From JBEBVQ01 sp037190845 (GTDB lineage Bacteria > Bacteroidota > Bacteroidia > Chitinophagales > Chitinophagaceae): a stretch of 64,000 nucleotides of DNA. This document shows, one piece after another, positions 44,886-53,760 of this stretch (position 1 is its first letter; each line of letters opens with the position of its first letter). The notes below the pieces were generated by a model. The model ran no database searches. It had not been told where the DNA came from and saw only the letters and a list, made by a program, of their open reading frames with translations. A program made the translations under genes and the position numbers. The stretch spans positions 1 through 64,000 of the forward strand of contig JBBCJI010000004.1 in the NCBI GenBank assembly GCA_037190845.1, in the 5' to 3' direction.

Positions 44886-45548
44886 ATGCCTAAAGTAAAA
44901 ATACCCAGGAAAAGCACGCATATTGACATGACGGCGATGTGCGATGTAGCGTTCCTGCTGCTCACCTTCTTCATGCTGGCTACCAAATTCAAGCCTGATG
45001 AACCTGTTGTGGTGAAAACGCCTTCGTCCATTTCCGAAATACCTATGCCGGATACGGATGTGATGCTCATCACCCTGGATGAAAAAGGACGGATATTCTT
45101 TTCTATTGATAATAAAAATCTGAGAAAAGAATTGGTTCAATCCGTTAATACAGCTAATAATCTGGGATTGACGGAAAGTGAGATACACTCGTTTGCGATC
45201 GGGGCTTCCATCGGTACGCCGCTCAATCAACTGAAAGCTTATCTCGCAGCAGCTCCTGAAGTGCGTACGGAATATGATAAAACCACTTCGGGTATTCCTG
45301 CAGATACGGCTGCTATCACCAGGGACAACGAGCTTTCCCAGTGGATAGACAATGCGCGTCATCTCAGCGGAAACAAGCTGCGTGTTTGTATCAAAGCGGA
45401 TGCCGATGCGGTTTATCCCGATTATAGAAAAGTAATCAGAACGTTGGAAAACCTGAAGATATTCAAGTTTAACCTGATCACAAATCTTAAAGCAGTACCT
45501 CCCGGAACGGCCGCTCATGAAAAACAGATGGCCGGTCTGAGTAAATAG
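44886..45548 (+). CDS. exbD: ExbD/TolR-family biopolymer transport protein (first)
   Basis: 220-aa single-pass protein that couples proton flow to TonB. The transmembrane segment with the essential Asp is HIDMTAMCDVAFLLLTFFML (about 15-34; Asp after MC). The periplasmic domain is longer than in E. coli ExbD and ends in VIRTLENLKIFKFNLITNL. Two exbD genes in tandem after exbB are typical of Bacteroidota. Spacing to the second copy is 30 bp. Confidence 0.92.
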   Translation: MPKVKIPRKSTHIDMTAMCDVAFLLLTFFMLATKFKPDEPVVVKTPSSISEIPMPDTDVMLITLDEKGRIFFSIDNKNLRKELVQSVNTANNLGLTESEIHSFAIGASIGTPLNQLKAYLAAAPEVRTEYDKTTSGIPADTAAITRDNELSQWIDNARHLSGNKLRVCIKADADAVYPDYRKVIRTLENLKIFKFNLITNLKAVPPGTAAHEKQMAGLSK

Positions 45549-45578
45549 ATATTTGTAAACTGATTAAAGCTAAATGAC

Positions 45579-46160
45579 ATGGCTGAAATAGCAGAATCCG
45601 GTGGTGGTGGTAAGAAAAAAGGCGGGAAAAAGGCCAAAAAGCTTTCCACCCGGGTGGATCTGACACCAATGGTAGATCTGGGCTTCCTCCTGATCACTTT
45701 CTTCATGTTTACCACGACCATGGCCAAACCGAAGACCATGCAGATAAACATGCCGGATAATGACAAGACGATTACCGATGAAGAGCGTAACAAAGTAAAG
45801 AATAGTACAGCGCTGACAATACTCCTGAGTAAGGAACATCGTTTGTATCATTATGAGGGTATCGGAGACGATCCGACTAATCCACCTGAAGTGAATGTCA
45901 CTTATTTCCGTCCTAACGATGGCATCCGGGATGTGATTATTGATAAAAAGAAAAAAGTGGAAGATCTGAAGCGCACTGGTGGGTTGACTGCAGATGATCA
46001 AATGACGGTGCTTATTAAACCTGATGATGATTGCACGTATGATGATGTAGTGAGCATACTGGATGAGATGAATATCAATGATGTGAAGGTGTATGCGATT
46101 GTGGATATATCTGAAGTAGATAAGGAATTTATTCAAAAAACGGAGGCTGCTAACCAGTAA
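45579..46160 (+). CDS. exbD: ExbD/TolR-family biopolymer transport protein (second)
   Basis: 193 aa with a Lys/Gly-rich N-terminus (GGGGKKKGGKKAKK), then STRVDLTPMVDLGFLLITFF containing the membrane Asp (V-D-L-G). The periplasmic part includes MQINMPDNDKT and a C-terminal DDVVSILDEMNINDVKVYAI fold. It probably forms a heterodimer with the first ExbD within the ExbB pentamer (inference from ExbB5D2 stoichiometry). Confidence 0.92.
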   Translation: MAEIAESGGGGKKKGGKKAKKLSTRVDLTPMVDLGFLLITFFMFTTTMAKPKTMQINMPDNDKTITDEERNKVKNSTALTILLSKEHRLYHYEGIGDDPTNPPEVNVTYFRPNDGIRDVIIDKKKKVEDLKRTGGLTADDQMTVLIKPDDDCTYDDVVSILDEMNINDVKVYAIVDISEVDKEFIQKTEAANQ

Positions 46161-46233
46161 TCCATTTTACCTATAGCATGGTGTGTGGAATTTCGGGTTA
46201 TTTTCCGTCTTTATAAAACAAGGATCTTGAACC

Positions 46234-47046
46234 ATGGATATTAATAAAATACTCAAAAGCGATTACCTCGACATTTTGTTCGATGGCCGTAATAAAGAAT
46301 ACGGTAGCTATGAGTTGCGCAGAAAGTATCCGAAGCGTATGCGTAATGCCGGCATTATTGGTATTTCGGTGATCGCTCTTGCATTAGCTATACCTGTAAT
46401 TGCAAATATTGCAGACAGCAAAAGCAAGAAGGCTTTGGTCGCCAATCTTACGGAAGTAAAGCTTGCGGAGCCGCCACCGATTGATCCCAATCAGCCGCCA
46501 CCACCGCCGCCGCCGCCTGCTCCGCCGCCACCTGTGAAGCCGACGATCGCGTTTACGCCGCCGGTGATAAAAAAGGATGAAGAAGTTCGTGAGGAGGAAA
46601 AACCGCCAGAGCAAACGCAGATGGAAGACAAGGCGATCAGTACGGTGACCCAGGAAGGCGATCCGGACGGGATTGATCCGGGATTGCTGGATTCCAAAGG
46701 TACAGGCGTAGTAGAAGCCGCTCCTGCTCCCCAGATATTTGAATTTGTGGAGCAGATGCCCGAATTTCCTGGTGGTAACGATAAGGTGAGCCGTTATCTG
46801 GCAGATAAGATGCGCTATCCGGAAATGGCGCGTGAAAATAATATCCAGGGACGGGTAATCGTCCGTTTCGTTGTAAATGAAAGCGGTGAAATATCCGATG
46901 TACAGGTACAACGGGGTATCGGTGGAGGTTGCGATGAAGAGGCTGTCCGCGTAGTGAAAGGCATGCCCAAATGGAAGCCCGGTAAGCAGAATGGCCGTCC
47001 TGTGAAAGTATACTTTACATTGCCGATCACGTTCCGTCTGGAGTAA
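46234..47046 (+). CDS. tonB: TonB energy-transducing protein
   Basis: 270 aa linking the ExbBD motor to outer-membrane receptors. N-terminal DILFDGRNKEYGSYELRRKY (first 20 residues of the conserved box), a transmembrane helix at 40-60, a Pro-rich stretch (79-103), and a C-terminal TonB domain: EQMPEFPGGNDKVSRYLADK, YPEMARENNIQGRVIVRFVV and PKWKPGKQNGRPVKVYFTLP. Last gene of the operon; an ATGTG inverted repeat begins 14 bp after the stop. Confidence 0.95.
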   Translation: MDINKILKSDYLDILFDGRNKEYGSYELRRKYPKRMRNAGIIGISVIALALAIPVIANIADSKSKKALVANLTEVKLAEPPPIDPNQPPPPPPPPAPPPPVKPTIAFTPPVIKKDEEVREEEKPPEQTQMEDKAISTVTQEGDPDGIDPGLLDSKGTGVVEAAPAPQIFEFVEQMPEFPGGNDKVSRYLADKMRYPEMARENNIQGRVIVRFVVNESGEISDVQVQRGIGGGCDEEAVRVVKGMPKWKPGKQNGRPVKVYFTLPITFRLE

Positions 47047-47059
47047 AGGCAGTTTAGGA

Positions 47060-47123
47060 ATGTGACAGATGTGTGAGATGTGGCAGATGTGTCTGTCAGG
47101 CACATTTAACACATCTGTCACAT
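47060..47123. repeat. ATGTG-type inverted repeat, copy 3
   Basis: ATGTGACAGATGTGT (47060-47074) and its perfect complement (47109-47123), with further ATGTG units in the loop. It lies in the convergent gap between tonB and the HAD gene and is a likely terminator. Confidence 0.8.
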
Positions 47124-47137
47124 CTCATACATCATCA

Positions 47138-47767
47138 TCAGGCCTTCGGCCTGAATACATGCTCTTCGATGGTCATGCCTTTTTCCAGGAATATGGTTTG
47201 GATACCCACTGCTTTGGCGCCCTCCACATGCTGCGGACTGTCGTCTATAAAAAGGGTATGCTCCGGCTGAAGCCCGTTTTCTTCCAGCACCCGCACAAAA
47301 ACTTCTTTCATGGGCTTTCGTAAGCCTACCCGGTGGGATAAGTATACGCGGTCGAAAAACACGCCTAAATTAGAAATGCGGTGTTCCTGCATCAGGATAT
47401 CATTAAACGCTGTCTCGTGAATGATATTGGTATTGCTCAGGAGGAAAAGATCGTAATAAATGCGCAGTTGCTGGAGTATCTGTAAACGGCGCAGCGGAAA
47501 ATCAAGGAGCATGGCGTTCCAGGCGGTTATGACCTGCTCCGGTGTGACCCGGTATCCGGAAGCCTCCTGCATGGCTTGTATAAAGTCGCTTTGGTCTGTT
47601 TTTCCTGTTTCGAAATCGTCGAATACCGGTGTCTGCTGCAGTTGGGAATAGATGGAGCCAAAGTTTTCGATACCGGCTTCACGAAAGGCTTTTTCGGTAA
47701 GGGTGTAATCTATATTAAGTAGTACGCCACCCAGATCGAAGATGATGTGTCGGATGTTCCGGATCAT
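47138..47767 (-). CDS. HAD-family phosphatase
   Basis: 209-aa haloacid dehalogenase-type hydrolase (subfamily IA). Motif I is IIFDLGGVLLNIDYT, in which the usual DxD second Asp is Gly, as in the FDLGGV group (YihX-like, alpha-D-glucose-1-phosphatase relatives). Motif II is LLSNTN, motif III Lys in GLRKPMKEVF, and motif IV FIDDSPQHVEGA. Likely a sugar-phosphate or nucleotide phosphatase; substrate unknown. Confidence 0.9.
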   Translation of the reverse strand: MIRNIRHIIFDLGGVLLNIDYTLTEKAFREAGIENFGSIYSQLQQTPVFDDFETGKTDQSDFIQAMQEASGYRVTPEQVITAWNAMLLDFPLRRLQILQQLRIYYDLFLLSNTNIIHETAFNDILMQEHRISNLGVFFDRVYLSHRVGLRKPMKEVFVRVLEENGLQPEHTLFIDDSPQHVEGAKAVGIQTIFLEKGMTIEEHVFRPKA

Positions 47768-47870
47768 TAGCGGTTGTTTATGCAGTACAAAGTTGCGGAC
47801 AAAAAATTTTCCGGATGTAAATTTTTTGAGAAAAAGAGTTAATTTTGCGATCCGTTTGGCGATAAAGCCA

Positions 47871-47944
47871 GGGCCTATAGCTCAGTTGGTTAGAGCACCT
47901 GACTCATAATCAGGTGGTCCCAGGTTCAAGTCCTGGTGGGCCCA
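47871..47944 (+). tRNA. tRNA with CAU anticodon, probably tRNA-Ile2 (lysidine type)
   Basis: A 74-nt cloverleaf: acceptor GGGCCTA/TGGGCCC, D arm AGCTCAGTTGGTTAGAGCA, anticodon arm CCTGA-CTCATAA-TCAGG with CAU, and T arm CCAGG-TTCAAGT-CCTGG. CCA is not encoded. The C4-G69 and C5-G68 pairs and the ACTCATAAT loop match the determinants by which TilS recognises tRNA-Ile2, so an isoleucine tRNA reading AUA is favoured over elongator Met. Confidence 0.9.
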
Positions 47945-47955
47945 CTGAAAATCCC

Positions 47956-47991
47956 CGAAGATGCCGCAGGATGCGGCATCTTCGCTTTTTT
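47956..47991 (+). terminator. Intrinsic terminator of the tRNA gene
   Basis: A 13-bp perfect stem CGAAGATGCCGCA and its complement (47956-47968 and 47972-47984), a 3-nt loop and CTTTTTT, 12 bp after the tRNA. Confidence 0.9.
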
Positions 47992-48040
47992 ACAGAATGT
48001 GGTTGTACCTGATTTTTCATTCTTTTATATTTTTCTCGGG

Positions 48041-48068
48041 TTGTTTTCATGCTGTAATTTTATTTTTG
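48041..48068 (+). promoter_or_regulatory. Promoter of the T9SS remnant
   Basis: TTG (48041-48043), a 17-nt spacer and TATTTTTG (48061-48068) match the consensus. An ATG at 48106 opens only a 6-codon frame (MKWMLG, stop), suggesting the original coding start survives but the frame is broken. Confidence 0.55.
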
Positions 48069-48105
48069 AGTCGGATTCTTAACAGATAGGGAAAACAACC
48101 TCATA

Positions 48106-48455
48106 ATGAAGTGGATGCTTGGATAATCATGCAGGGGGGATTTTATGTGGCTCAGATAAATACCTCGATGGGCATTCTGCTGAAAAACCAGGGATCCGTA
48201 TCTGCAAAGGATCTTACGGCAGACGATCTGCCTTGGGTTTATCCCAATCCTGCCGGAGATGTGATCAACATTGCTCATGTTCTGTTACATACAACCCTTG
48301 ATATCTCGGATATGACCGGGCGGATCGTTTATAGTACTGTTATTACAAACAGTCATACGTCAATCAACACTGAAGGTTTTGTGAGCGGCATTTATCTTAT
48401 CCGGATAATGGACAGCGGGATTGCCCATAACAGAACGCTTGTGATAGACAGGTAA
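48106..48455 (+). pseudogene. Truncated T9SS type A protein
   Basis: The longest frame (from GTG at 48111; ATG at 48129) encodes at most 114 aa without a signal peptide. Its C-terminal ~75 residues are a good type A sorting domain: WVYPNPAGDVINI, LDISDMTGRIVYST and FVSGIYLIRIMDSG. The ATG at 48106 is in another frame and stops after six codons. With a promoter before and a terminator after, the best reading is a cargo gene that lost its passenger by deletion. A tiny functional protein cannot be ruled out. Confidence 0.65.
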
Positions 48456-48521
48456 CGATATGAAACAGGTAGCCAATTCTTTTCATTGATGTCGTTAAAT
48501 GAAGATATCTATGATTAGATA

Positions 48522-48562
48522 ATTCTATGCTGCCTGGGGAATTTCCCCAGGCAGCATAGAAT
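48522..48562. terminator. Bidirectional terminator palindrome
   Basis: A 19-bp perfect stem (48522-48540 and 48544-48562, core TATGCTGCCTGGGG) with a 3-nt loop, between the T9SS remnant and the stop of the converging 1076-aa T9SS gene. Confidence 0.85.
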
Positions 48563-48580
48563 CTGATGATGTGAAAAATG

Positions 48581-51500
48581 CTAATAGCCGGTTGCTTTCA
48601 ATAGCCTTTCAGCCTTTATAAATGCACCATTTCTATCCATAATCCTCAGCATGTAAACACCATTTGGCAAACTGCTGATATCTATTGCCATAGTTTCATG
48701 CTGCTTTATGATCATTTTGCCATCTGTACTCCATATCTGTACATTTACAGCTACCGGGCTCATTATATGTACCATTGTATTGGCCGGGTTGGGATATATG
48801 CCGATATTATCTTCACGATGATTAACAATCGGAACAGCTACGGTAGTAACTGTATCAGATGCGTTACTACATCCGTTGGCATCCGTGACTACTACGTAGT
48901 AATTACCATCCTTGGTAATAGTATATGAACGTTGCGTAGCGCCATTTATCATCACTGCGTTAGCATACCATTGATAAGAGGTGTAAGGTAAATCGGTGCT
49001 AATTATCTGTCCGTTCAATGATACGGTAGGTGATGGAAGCGGATTTACAATCACTGTATCTATCGCTGATGTATCTGTGCATCCATTGCTGTCCGTAACT
49101 ATGACATTATAGTATCCAGCAAAAATAACATCGTGTGTACCTGCCGTACCTATAGGTGCAGGCGTCATTAATTTCATCCATTTGTAAGTATATGCAGCGC
49201 CTGTAGGGGCAGCGGTTAATGTAATGGCATTGCCGTCACAAATGTAAATCGTACCTGCCGGAGTGATACTTGCTGATGGATTTGAATTTACTATCATATT
49301 CCTCGTAACAAAATTGCTGCAGCCGTTACCATCTGTTATGGTGTATTTTATCGTTGTAGCGCCTGGCATCTTACCGCCTGCCATTCCTGACGAAGCATTT
49401 ATGCTGCACGTGTTCGCATCATTACTGCTCCACATACCGCCGGTGGTTACGCTTGCCAGAGTGGTTTCCGCATTCACACATACAGATGTCGCGCCTGTGA
49501 TGGCAGCAGGAGCCGGTGGCAATGGGTTTACAGCTATATTAGTTGATATGGCATTACTGCAATTGTTTGCGTTAGCAACTCTGTATGTTATTGTTGAGCT
49601 GCCTGTAGATACACTTTTTACCCAACCTGCGCCTGAGATAGTAGCTACAGAAGGTGTGCCACTGCTCCATAGCCCACCTGTCGTCGTATTCGTTAACAAT
49701 ATAGAATCGCCCATACACACGCGGGAATTACCACTTATCGGATTGGGAACGGGAGGAATCGCATTTACCGTTACTGTTTTCGTAGCCGTTCCCGTACAAT
49801 TATTAGCATTAGTAAATGAATAGGTAATTAAAGTGCTGCCACCTGCTGTTGCGACACCTGTTACAAGACCTGCCTGATCAACTGTTGCTGCCGTGGGTGT
49901 GCCGCTGCTCCAGACGCCTGATGCCGGACTTCCTGTTAGTGTAAGTGTAGCATTCCCGCATACAGCACTATTACCGGTAATACTGACTGTGGGTAATGTA
50001 TTCACTGTAACCGACGTAGAGCGGGTACTACTTGTACTGCAGCTGTTTCTGGCTCTCACTTCCACATTGCCTGTTGTAGCGGATGTTGAGAAATTTATAT
50101 TGTTTGTAGGTGTCATTGTGCTGGCGGTTCCCGAAAATGTAGCGCCGGTTCCCGTGTATGACCATTCGTAAGACGTGGCGCCTGTTACTGCAGGTACAGT
50201 AAAAGTTACACCATTCTGACCCTGACATACAGATGATGATGATGCAGTGAACGCGCCAGGTTGTACCGGCAGGACATTTATCGTAATGGCTGTATCTCGA
50301 TACGTGCTATTGTTACTCCCGTTTACCGCGCGTACGCGTAGTGTGCCGCTTGTTGCTGCACCTGAAAAGCTCACATTGTTGGTGGGTGTCGCAGTAGTAG
50401 CGGTTCCTGAAAATGTAGCTCCCGTTCCTGTATATAACCACTCATAAGACGTGGCGCCGCTCACTGCAGGCACCGTATAAGTCACATTAGTTTGTCCTGC
50501 GCATACAGTTGGCGGCGCTGCTGTGAATAAACCCGGCTGAGCAGGCCCCCCCGGACTTATAGTTATCTGTGTACAATGAGCGGCCTGGCGCTGGAGGCGT
50601 CCCGGGTCTACAAACAGATTGATATCATAAGTGCCTGGCGCGGTGAAAGTCTTTGTCACGGAGTTGTTATAATGCAAAGTTGCAGAACCGGTAAGCGGCA
50701 TCAAACGGACCATATACAGGGCATTGGTGCTAAACGCACTCACCGCCGCATATAACGTATCATTATAAGCAAAGGGGGATATACTACTGCCTGGATCGCC
50801 GCCCCAAAAACCTGAAGTGGTAAGTGTTGTATAGGTCGGTGTATTTTTGATGCTGCCGGAAAAGTCAAGTTTCTTTACTGTGACGCCACTGGACAGGGTA
50901 TATCCATACAATTGATTATCACACCCGGAAACCAGCATTATTCCCCTTATTGTTCCGCCGCCATGACCAGGCAGAGGAACAATTGTAGGGGTATTCTGGA
51001 GGCTGGTGCCAAATTCAAATCGGTAGAGATTGCTGACATCAGATGCAATGGAAAACCATTCCTGGCCTTCCTTGTATAATGTGTAATAGGTATACTGAAG
51101 CGGAGCCGCAGCGCCCAGACTAACCCTGGTTACCGGTGTTGATGCCGAAAGCGTTCCCAGTGAGGCACCGAGATTGTAATAAGTCCAGCCGGAACTTTGA
51201 TAAGACGAAACGACACAATGCCATGCACCATTATCTCTCACCACGGTGATCAGTCCGTCGGCCTGGTTGACGGACGGAGTGGTTGGGATAACCGTCATGG
51301 TTGGCGTCAGGTTATTCAGCCCGGTAGCTCCGAAATCAAGTAATGTCAGTCCGGGCTCATCCTTAATACAGACAATGCCAAACCACCTGCCGGCCGTAGA
51401 GTCATAAACGACATTTATTGATTTTGCACGGTTGCCTGTAAAGGATGAAAGACTGATACCGAGAGGGGTAAGGGTAGGCATTGAGGTCGGGTCATTACCA

Positions 51501-51811
51501 AAGCTGGCTCTGATAATCTGCCCGCCATAGATGCCGGAAGAAAAAGAATACCAGTTAGTACCATCAAAAACCATGCTGGTACCAGCCGGAGTATTGCCGA
51601 GGTTCCCCAGGTTTTTAGCTGTCGGATTGAAGTTCGAAGGATTGATAATGATCGGACCAGTAGTGTTAAAGGCCCAGTTGTAATCACTGCCGGCCTCCGT
51701 AGTAGAAAAAGTGACCGGTACACCCACCGTACCGGTCGAGGGGCCGGAAATCTGGGCAATTCCTGCTTGTGCAATTAAGAGAAGACAAAGTAGTAATTGA
51801 GTGTATTTCAT
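48581..51811 (-). CDS. Large T9SS type A cargo protein with Ig-like repeats
   Basis: 1076-aa secreted protein. The start at 51811 (MKYTQLLLCLLLIAQAGIAQ, a signal peptide) is chosen; the longer frame adds 54 residues without export features. Residues ~20-400 form a propeller-like domain (NTPAGTSMVFDGTNWYSFSS). Two near-identical modules with ATSYEWLYTGTGATFSG and ATSYEWSYTGTGATFSG follow. Then come four Big-2-like modules with GxWSSGTPxxAT (for example GVWSSGTPTAATV, GLWSSGTPSVATI), two Ig modules and a type A sorting domain (IGIYPNPANTMVHI ... LPNGVYMLRI). Probably an adhesin. It lies upstream of a remnant and downstream of a protease gene on the same strand. Confidence 0.9.
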   Translation of the reverse strand: MKYTQLLLCLLLIAQAGIAQISGPSTGTVGVPVTFSTTEAGSDYNWAFNTTGPIIINPSNFNPTAKNLGNLGNTPAGTSMVFDGTNWYSFSSGIYGGQIIRASFGNDPTSMPTLTPLGISLSSFTGNRAKSINVVYDSTAGRWFGIVCIKDEPGLTLLDFGATGLNNLTPTMTVIPTTPSVNQADGLITVVRDNGAWHCVVSSYQSSGWTYYNLGASLGTLSASTPVTRVSLGAAAPLQYTYYTLYKEGQEWFSIASDVSNLYRFEFGTSLQNTPTIVPLPGHGGGTIRGIMLVSGCDNQLYGYTLSSGVTVKKLDFSGSIKNTPTYTTLTTSGFWGGDPGSSISPFAYNDTLYAAVSAFSTNALYMVRLMPLTGSATLHYNNSVTKTFTAPGTYDINLFVDPGRLQRQAAHCTQITISPGGPAQPGLFTAAPPTVCAGQTNVTYTVPAVSGATSYEWLYTGTGATFSGTATTATPTNNVSFSGAATSGTLRVRAVNGSNNSTYRDTAITINVLPVQPGAFTASSSSVCQGQNGVTFTVPAVTGATSYEWSYTGTGATFSGTASTMTPTNNINFSTSATTGNVEVRARNSCSTSSTRSTSVTVNTLPTVSITGNSAVCGNATLTLTGSPASGVWSSGTPTAATVDQAGLVTGVATAGGSTLITYSFTNANNCTGTATKTVTVNAIPPVPNPISGNSRVCMGDSILLTNTTTGGLWSSGTPSVATISGAGWVKSVSTGSSTITYRVANANNCSNAISTNIAVNPLPPAPAAITGATSVCVNAETTLASVTTGGMWSSNDANTCSINASSGMAGGKMPGATTIKYTITDGNGCSNFVTRNMIVNSNPSASITPAGTIYICDGNAITLTAAPTGAAYTYKWMKLMTPAPIGTAGTHDVIFAGYYNVIVTDSNGCTDTSAIDTVIVNPLPSPTVSLNGQIISTDLPYTSYQWYANAVMINGATQRSYTITKDGNYYVVVTDANGCSNASDTVTTVAVPIVNHREDNIGIYPNPANTMVHIMSPVAVNVQIWSTDGKMIIKQHETMAIDISSLPNGVYMLRIMDRNGAFIKAERLLKATGY

Positions 51812-51894
51812 AATTAGTTGTTTTGATTTTAATGAACAATTATTGATTTGGAATAGTAGGCGCAAATCCATAAACGGTATAAATCGAAGTCGTC

Positions 51895-53667
51895 TTATTT
51901 CATCAGCGTCACTCTCTTTGCAGTAACTGTGCTTCCTGAATGAACCGTGATTATATACATACCCGCAGCACAATTGCTCAGATCTATTTTATAGTTGCCG
52001 GTAATTGCTCCGGGTATTATTACTTCTTTTAGTTTAGCACCGGTCATGCTCAATACGGCTATCGTAAGGTCAACAGGCTTTTCAAAAATTACATTCGCAT
52101 AAATGACCCCGTTAGAAGGATTGGGGTATACTGTAACATTACCGGCAGATACGGATGCTGTTGTTACGGATGCCGGAAAGCAAGTGGAAAAGATTGGATC
52201 CAATGTCATGACACCTGTATTTTCAGGGTCTAACCAGTCTTTCAGGCGTGTTGCAGCGCTGGAGGGTTGCTGGTATACATACTCCCAATTCAGTGAAAGC
52301 TTACTATATGTTGCGCCATTTGCGAATTGAAAAGTTGCGCTTGGTATAGTGCACGTACGGCCCGGCGCTATATAAGCAGCAGTAGCATCACCCGTCAGCC
52401 TGCCACTGGAATCAAATAGTCCGCCACCCGATGAGCCTCCCTCTATTCCGCCTGTTTCAAACACAAGGTCCCAATGGCTATCCTTTTGTACTTCATTGAA
52501 ACTGCCATTTGGGCGTACGGTTGTTGTGGTTGACAATTTCTTCACATCACCACCGGGGTGATGAAAGGCAAAAGTCTTACCGACAGGTGTAATTCCTGAA
52601 CGGTCCCATCCGGCAAGATAAATATTCCATTCAGGTGGTGGTGCTTCCTTCAGTTGCAACAATAAAAAATCTCCCGCTATTGAATCCATTGTTGTTAAAG
52701 CAGATCTTGCCTTGAACGTTGCGCCGGTTATACTATAGCTGGTATTTGGCTGGTCAGCATTGGAATACTGGCAGGTTGGTGTTTCATAATTGAAGTAGAA
52801 CATCCATTGTGATAATGCTGTATTGCTGATATTTCCTGTACCGGCACAATGAGATGCCGTTAACAGATAAGGTGTGCAATCCTGCTTCGTATTATTGATC
52901 ATTGTACCGGTACACCCCGAGACATTATTTCCATTGATCATTTCTATTGCCACCGTTGCACTACGCTGTACAGGATACTTTGTGCCAATATCACATATTG
53001 CATTGATCTGACACACAGATGACCCTCCGAATGGCAAACGCTTGGTCGTTCTTGCGTTGGGAGCAGTGGTGGCATATTGCTGCAAATAAGCAACAGAGTT
53101 ATAGAATACAGCAACGTTATTGATGTGAATGTAGATATCAGCAAGGTTTACGTTTGCAGGAATATTTAATTCAAGGTTCACAATATCGCCCTGCACTTTT
53201 TCATTGGCCCAGCCTTCTTCATCCGTGTTGTTATCAGATGTATAGGCTCCTAATACCTGCCTGCCGTTCCCGTTATACAGGAAATATTGAACACCTTCGG
53301 GCAGATGAAATCTGTCATAATACAATCCTAATGCAGGCGCGCCTGGTATTCTTATTTGCAGGCGCCATATCTTATCCCCGTTGTCAAGTGCTGTAATAAT
53401 ACCTGATGTGGCAAAATCTATGTCTGTATTTACCAGCTTGCCAATGCGGAATTGTCCCAATGGCTTTTGCATCTCTATGCTGTCTTCCCTTCTTATCGCA
53501 TCCATATCCGGCAGCGGAAGCTCAATACCGGGAATATATTGAGGTATAATCAAGGCATTGTTTACACTACGGCTCAAAGGTTGTCCGCCCTTGCTGATCT
53601 GGGCAATAGCATAGCCTGTCCAGGTAGCAGCAGCTACCAGAAAAAGAAAAAATTTACTGATCTTCAT
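51895..53667 (-). CDS. Secreted lysyl-endopeptidase-like serine protease with T9SS type A domain
   Basis: 590 aa; start at 53667 after discounting a TTG 18 bp upstream. A signal peptide covers 1-23. A ~190-residue N-terminal propeptide-like domain precedes an S1 protease similar to Achromobacter Lys-C: CTGTMINNT, LLTASHCAG (H273), AGDFLLLQL (D333), LAGWDRSGITPVGKTFAFHH, and EGGSSGGGLFD with probable nucleophile S413. A type A sorting domain ends the chain (VTVYPNPSNGVIYANV ... CAAGMYIITVHSG). Catalytic residues are all present, so activity is expected; cleavage after Lys is inferred from similarity. Next to two other cargo genes. Confidence 0.9.
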   Translation of the reverse strand: MKISKFFLFLVAAATWTGYAIAQISKGGQPLSRSVNNALIIPQYIPGIELPLPDMDAIRREDSIEMQKPLGQFRIGKLVNTDIDFATSGIITALDNGDKIWRLQIRIPGAPALGLYYDRFHLPEGVQYFLYNGNGRQVLGAYTSDNNTDEEGWANEKVQGDIVNLELNIPANVNLADIYIHINNVAVFYNSVAYLQQYATTAPNARTTKRLPFGGSSVCQINAICDIGTKYPVQRSATVAIEMINGNNVSGCTGTMINNTKQDCTPYLLTASHCAGTGNISNTALSQWMFYFNYETPTCQYSNADQPNTSYSITGATFKARSALTTMDSIAGDFLLLQLKEAPPPEWNIYLAGWDRSGITPVGKTFAFHHPGGDVKKLSTTTTVRPNGSFNEVQKDSHWDLVFETGGIEGGSSGGGLFDSSGRLTGDATAAYIAPGRTCTIPSATFQFANGATYSKLSLNWEYVYQQPSSAATRLKDWLDPENTGVMTLDPIFSTCFPASVTTASVSAGNVTVYPNPSNGVIYANVIFEKPVDLTIAVLSMTGAKLKEVIIPGAITGNYKIDLSNCAAGMYIITVHSGSTVTAKRVTLMK

Positions 53668-53760
53668 AAGAGGTTTTTTTAACAATATGATAATCTGATC
53701 GGATTTCTGTATCCGGTCAAAACATGACTTTATTATAAAGAGAACTTCCTGTCCCGTTCA

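Noticed and set aside
46384..47121. 245-codon minus-strand ORF opposite tonB
   Set aside because: Antisense to the Pro-rich tonB segment, giving an Arg-rich run; no domain, no ribosome site.
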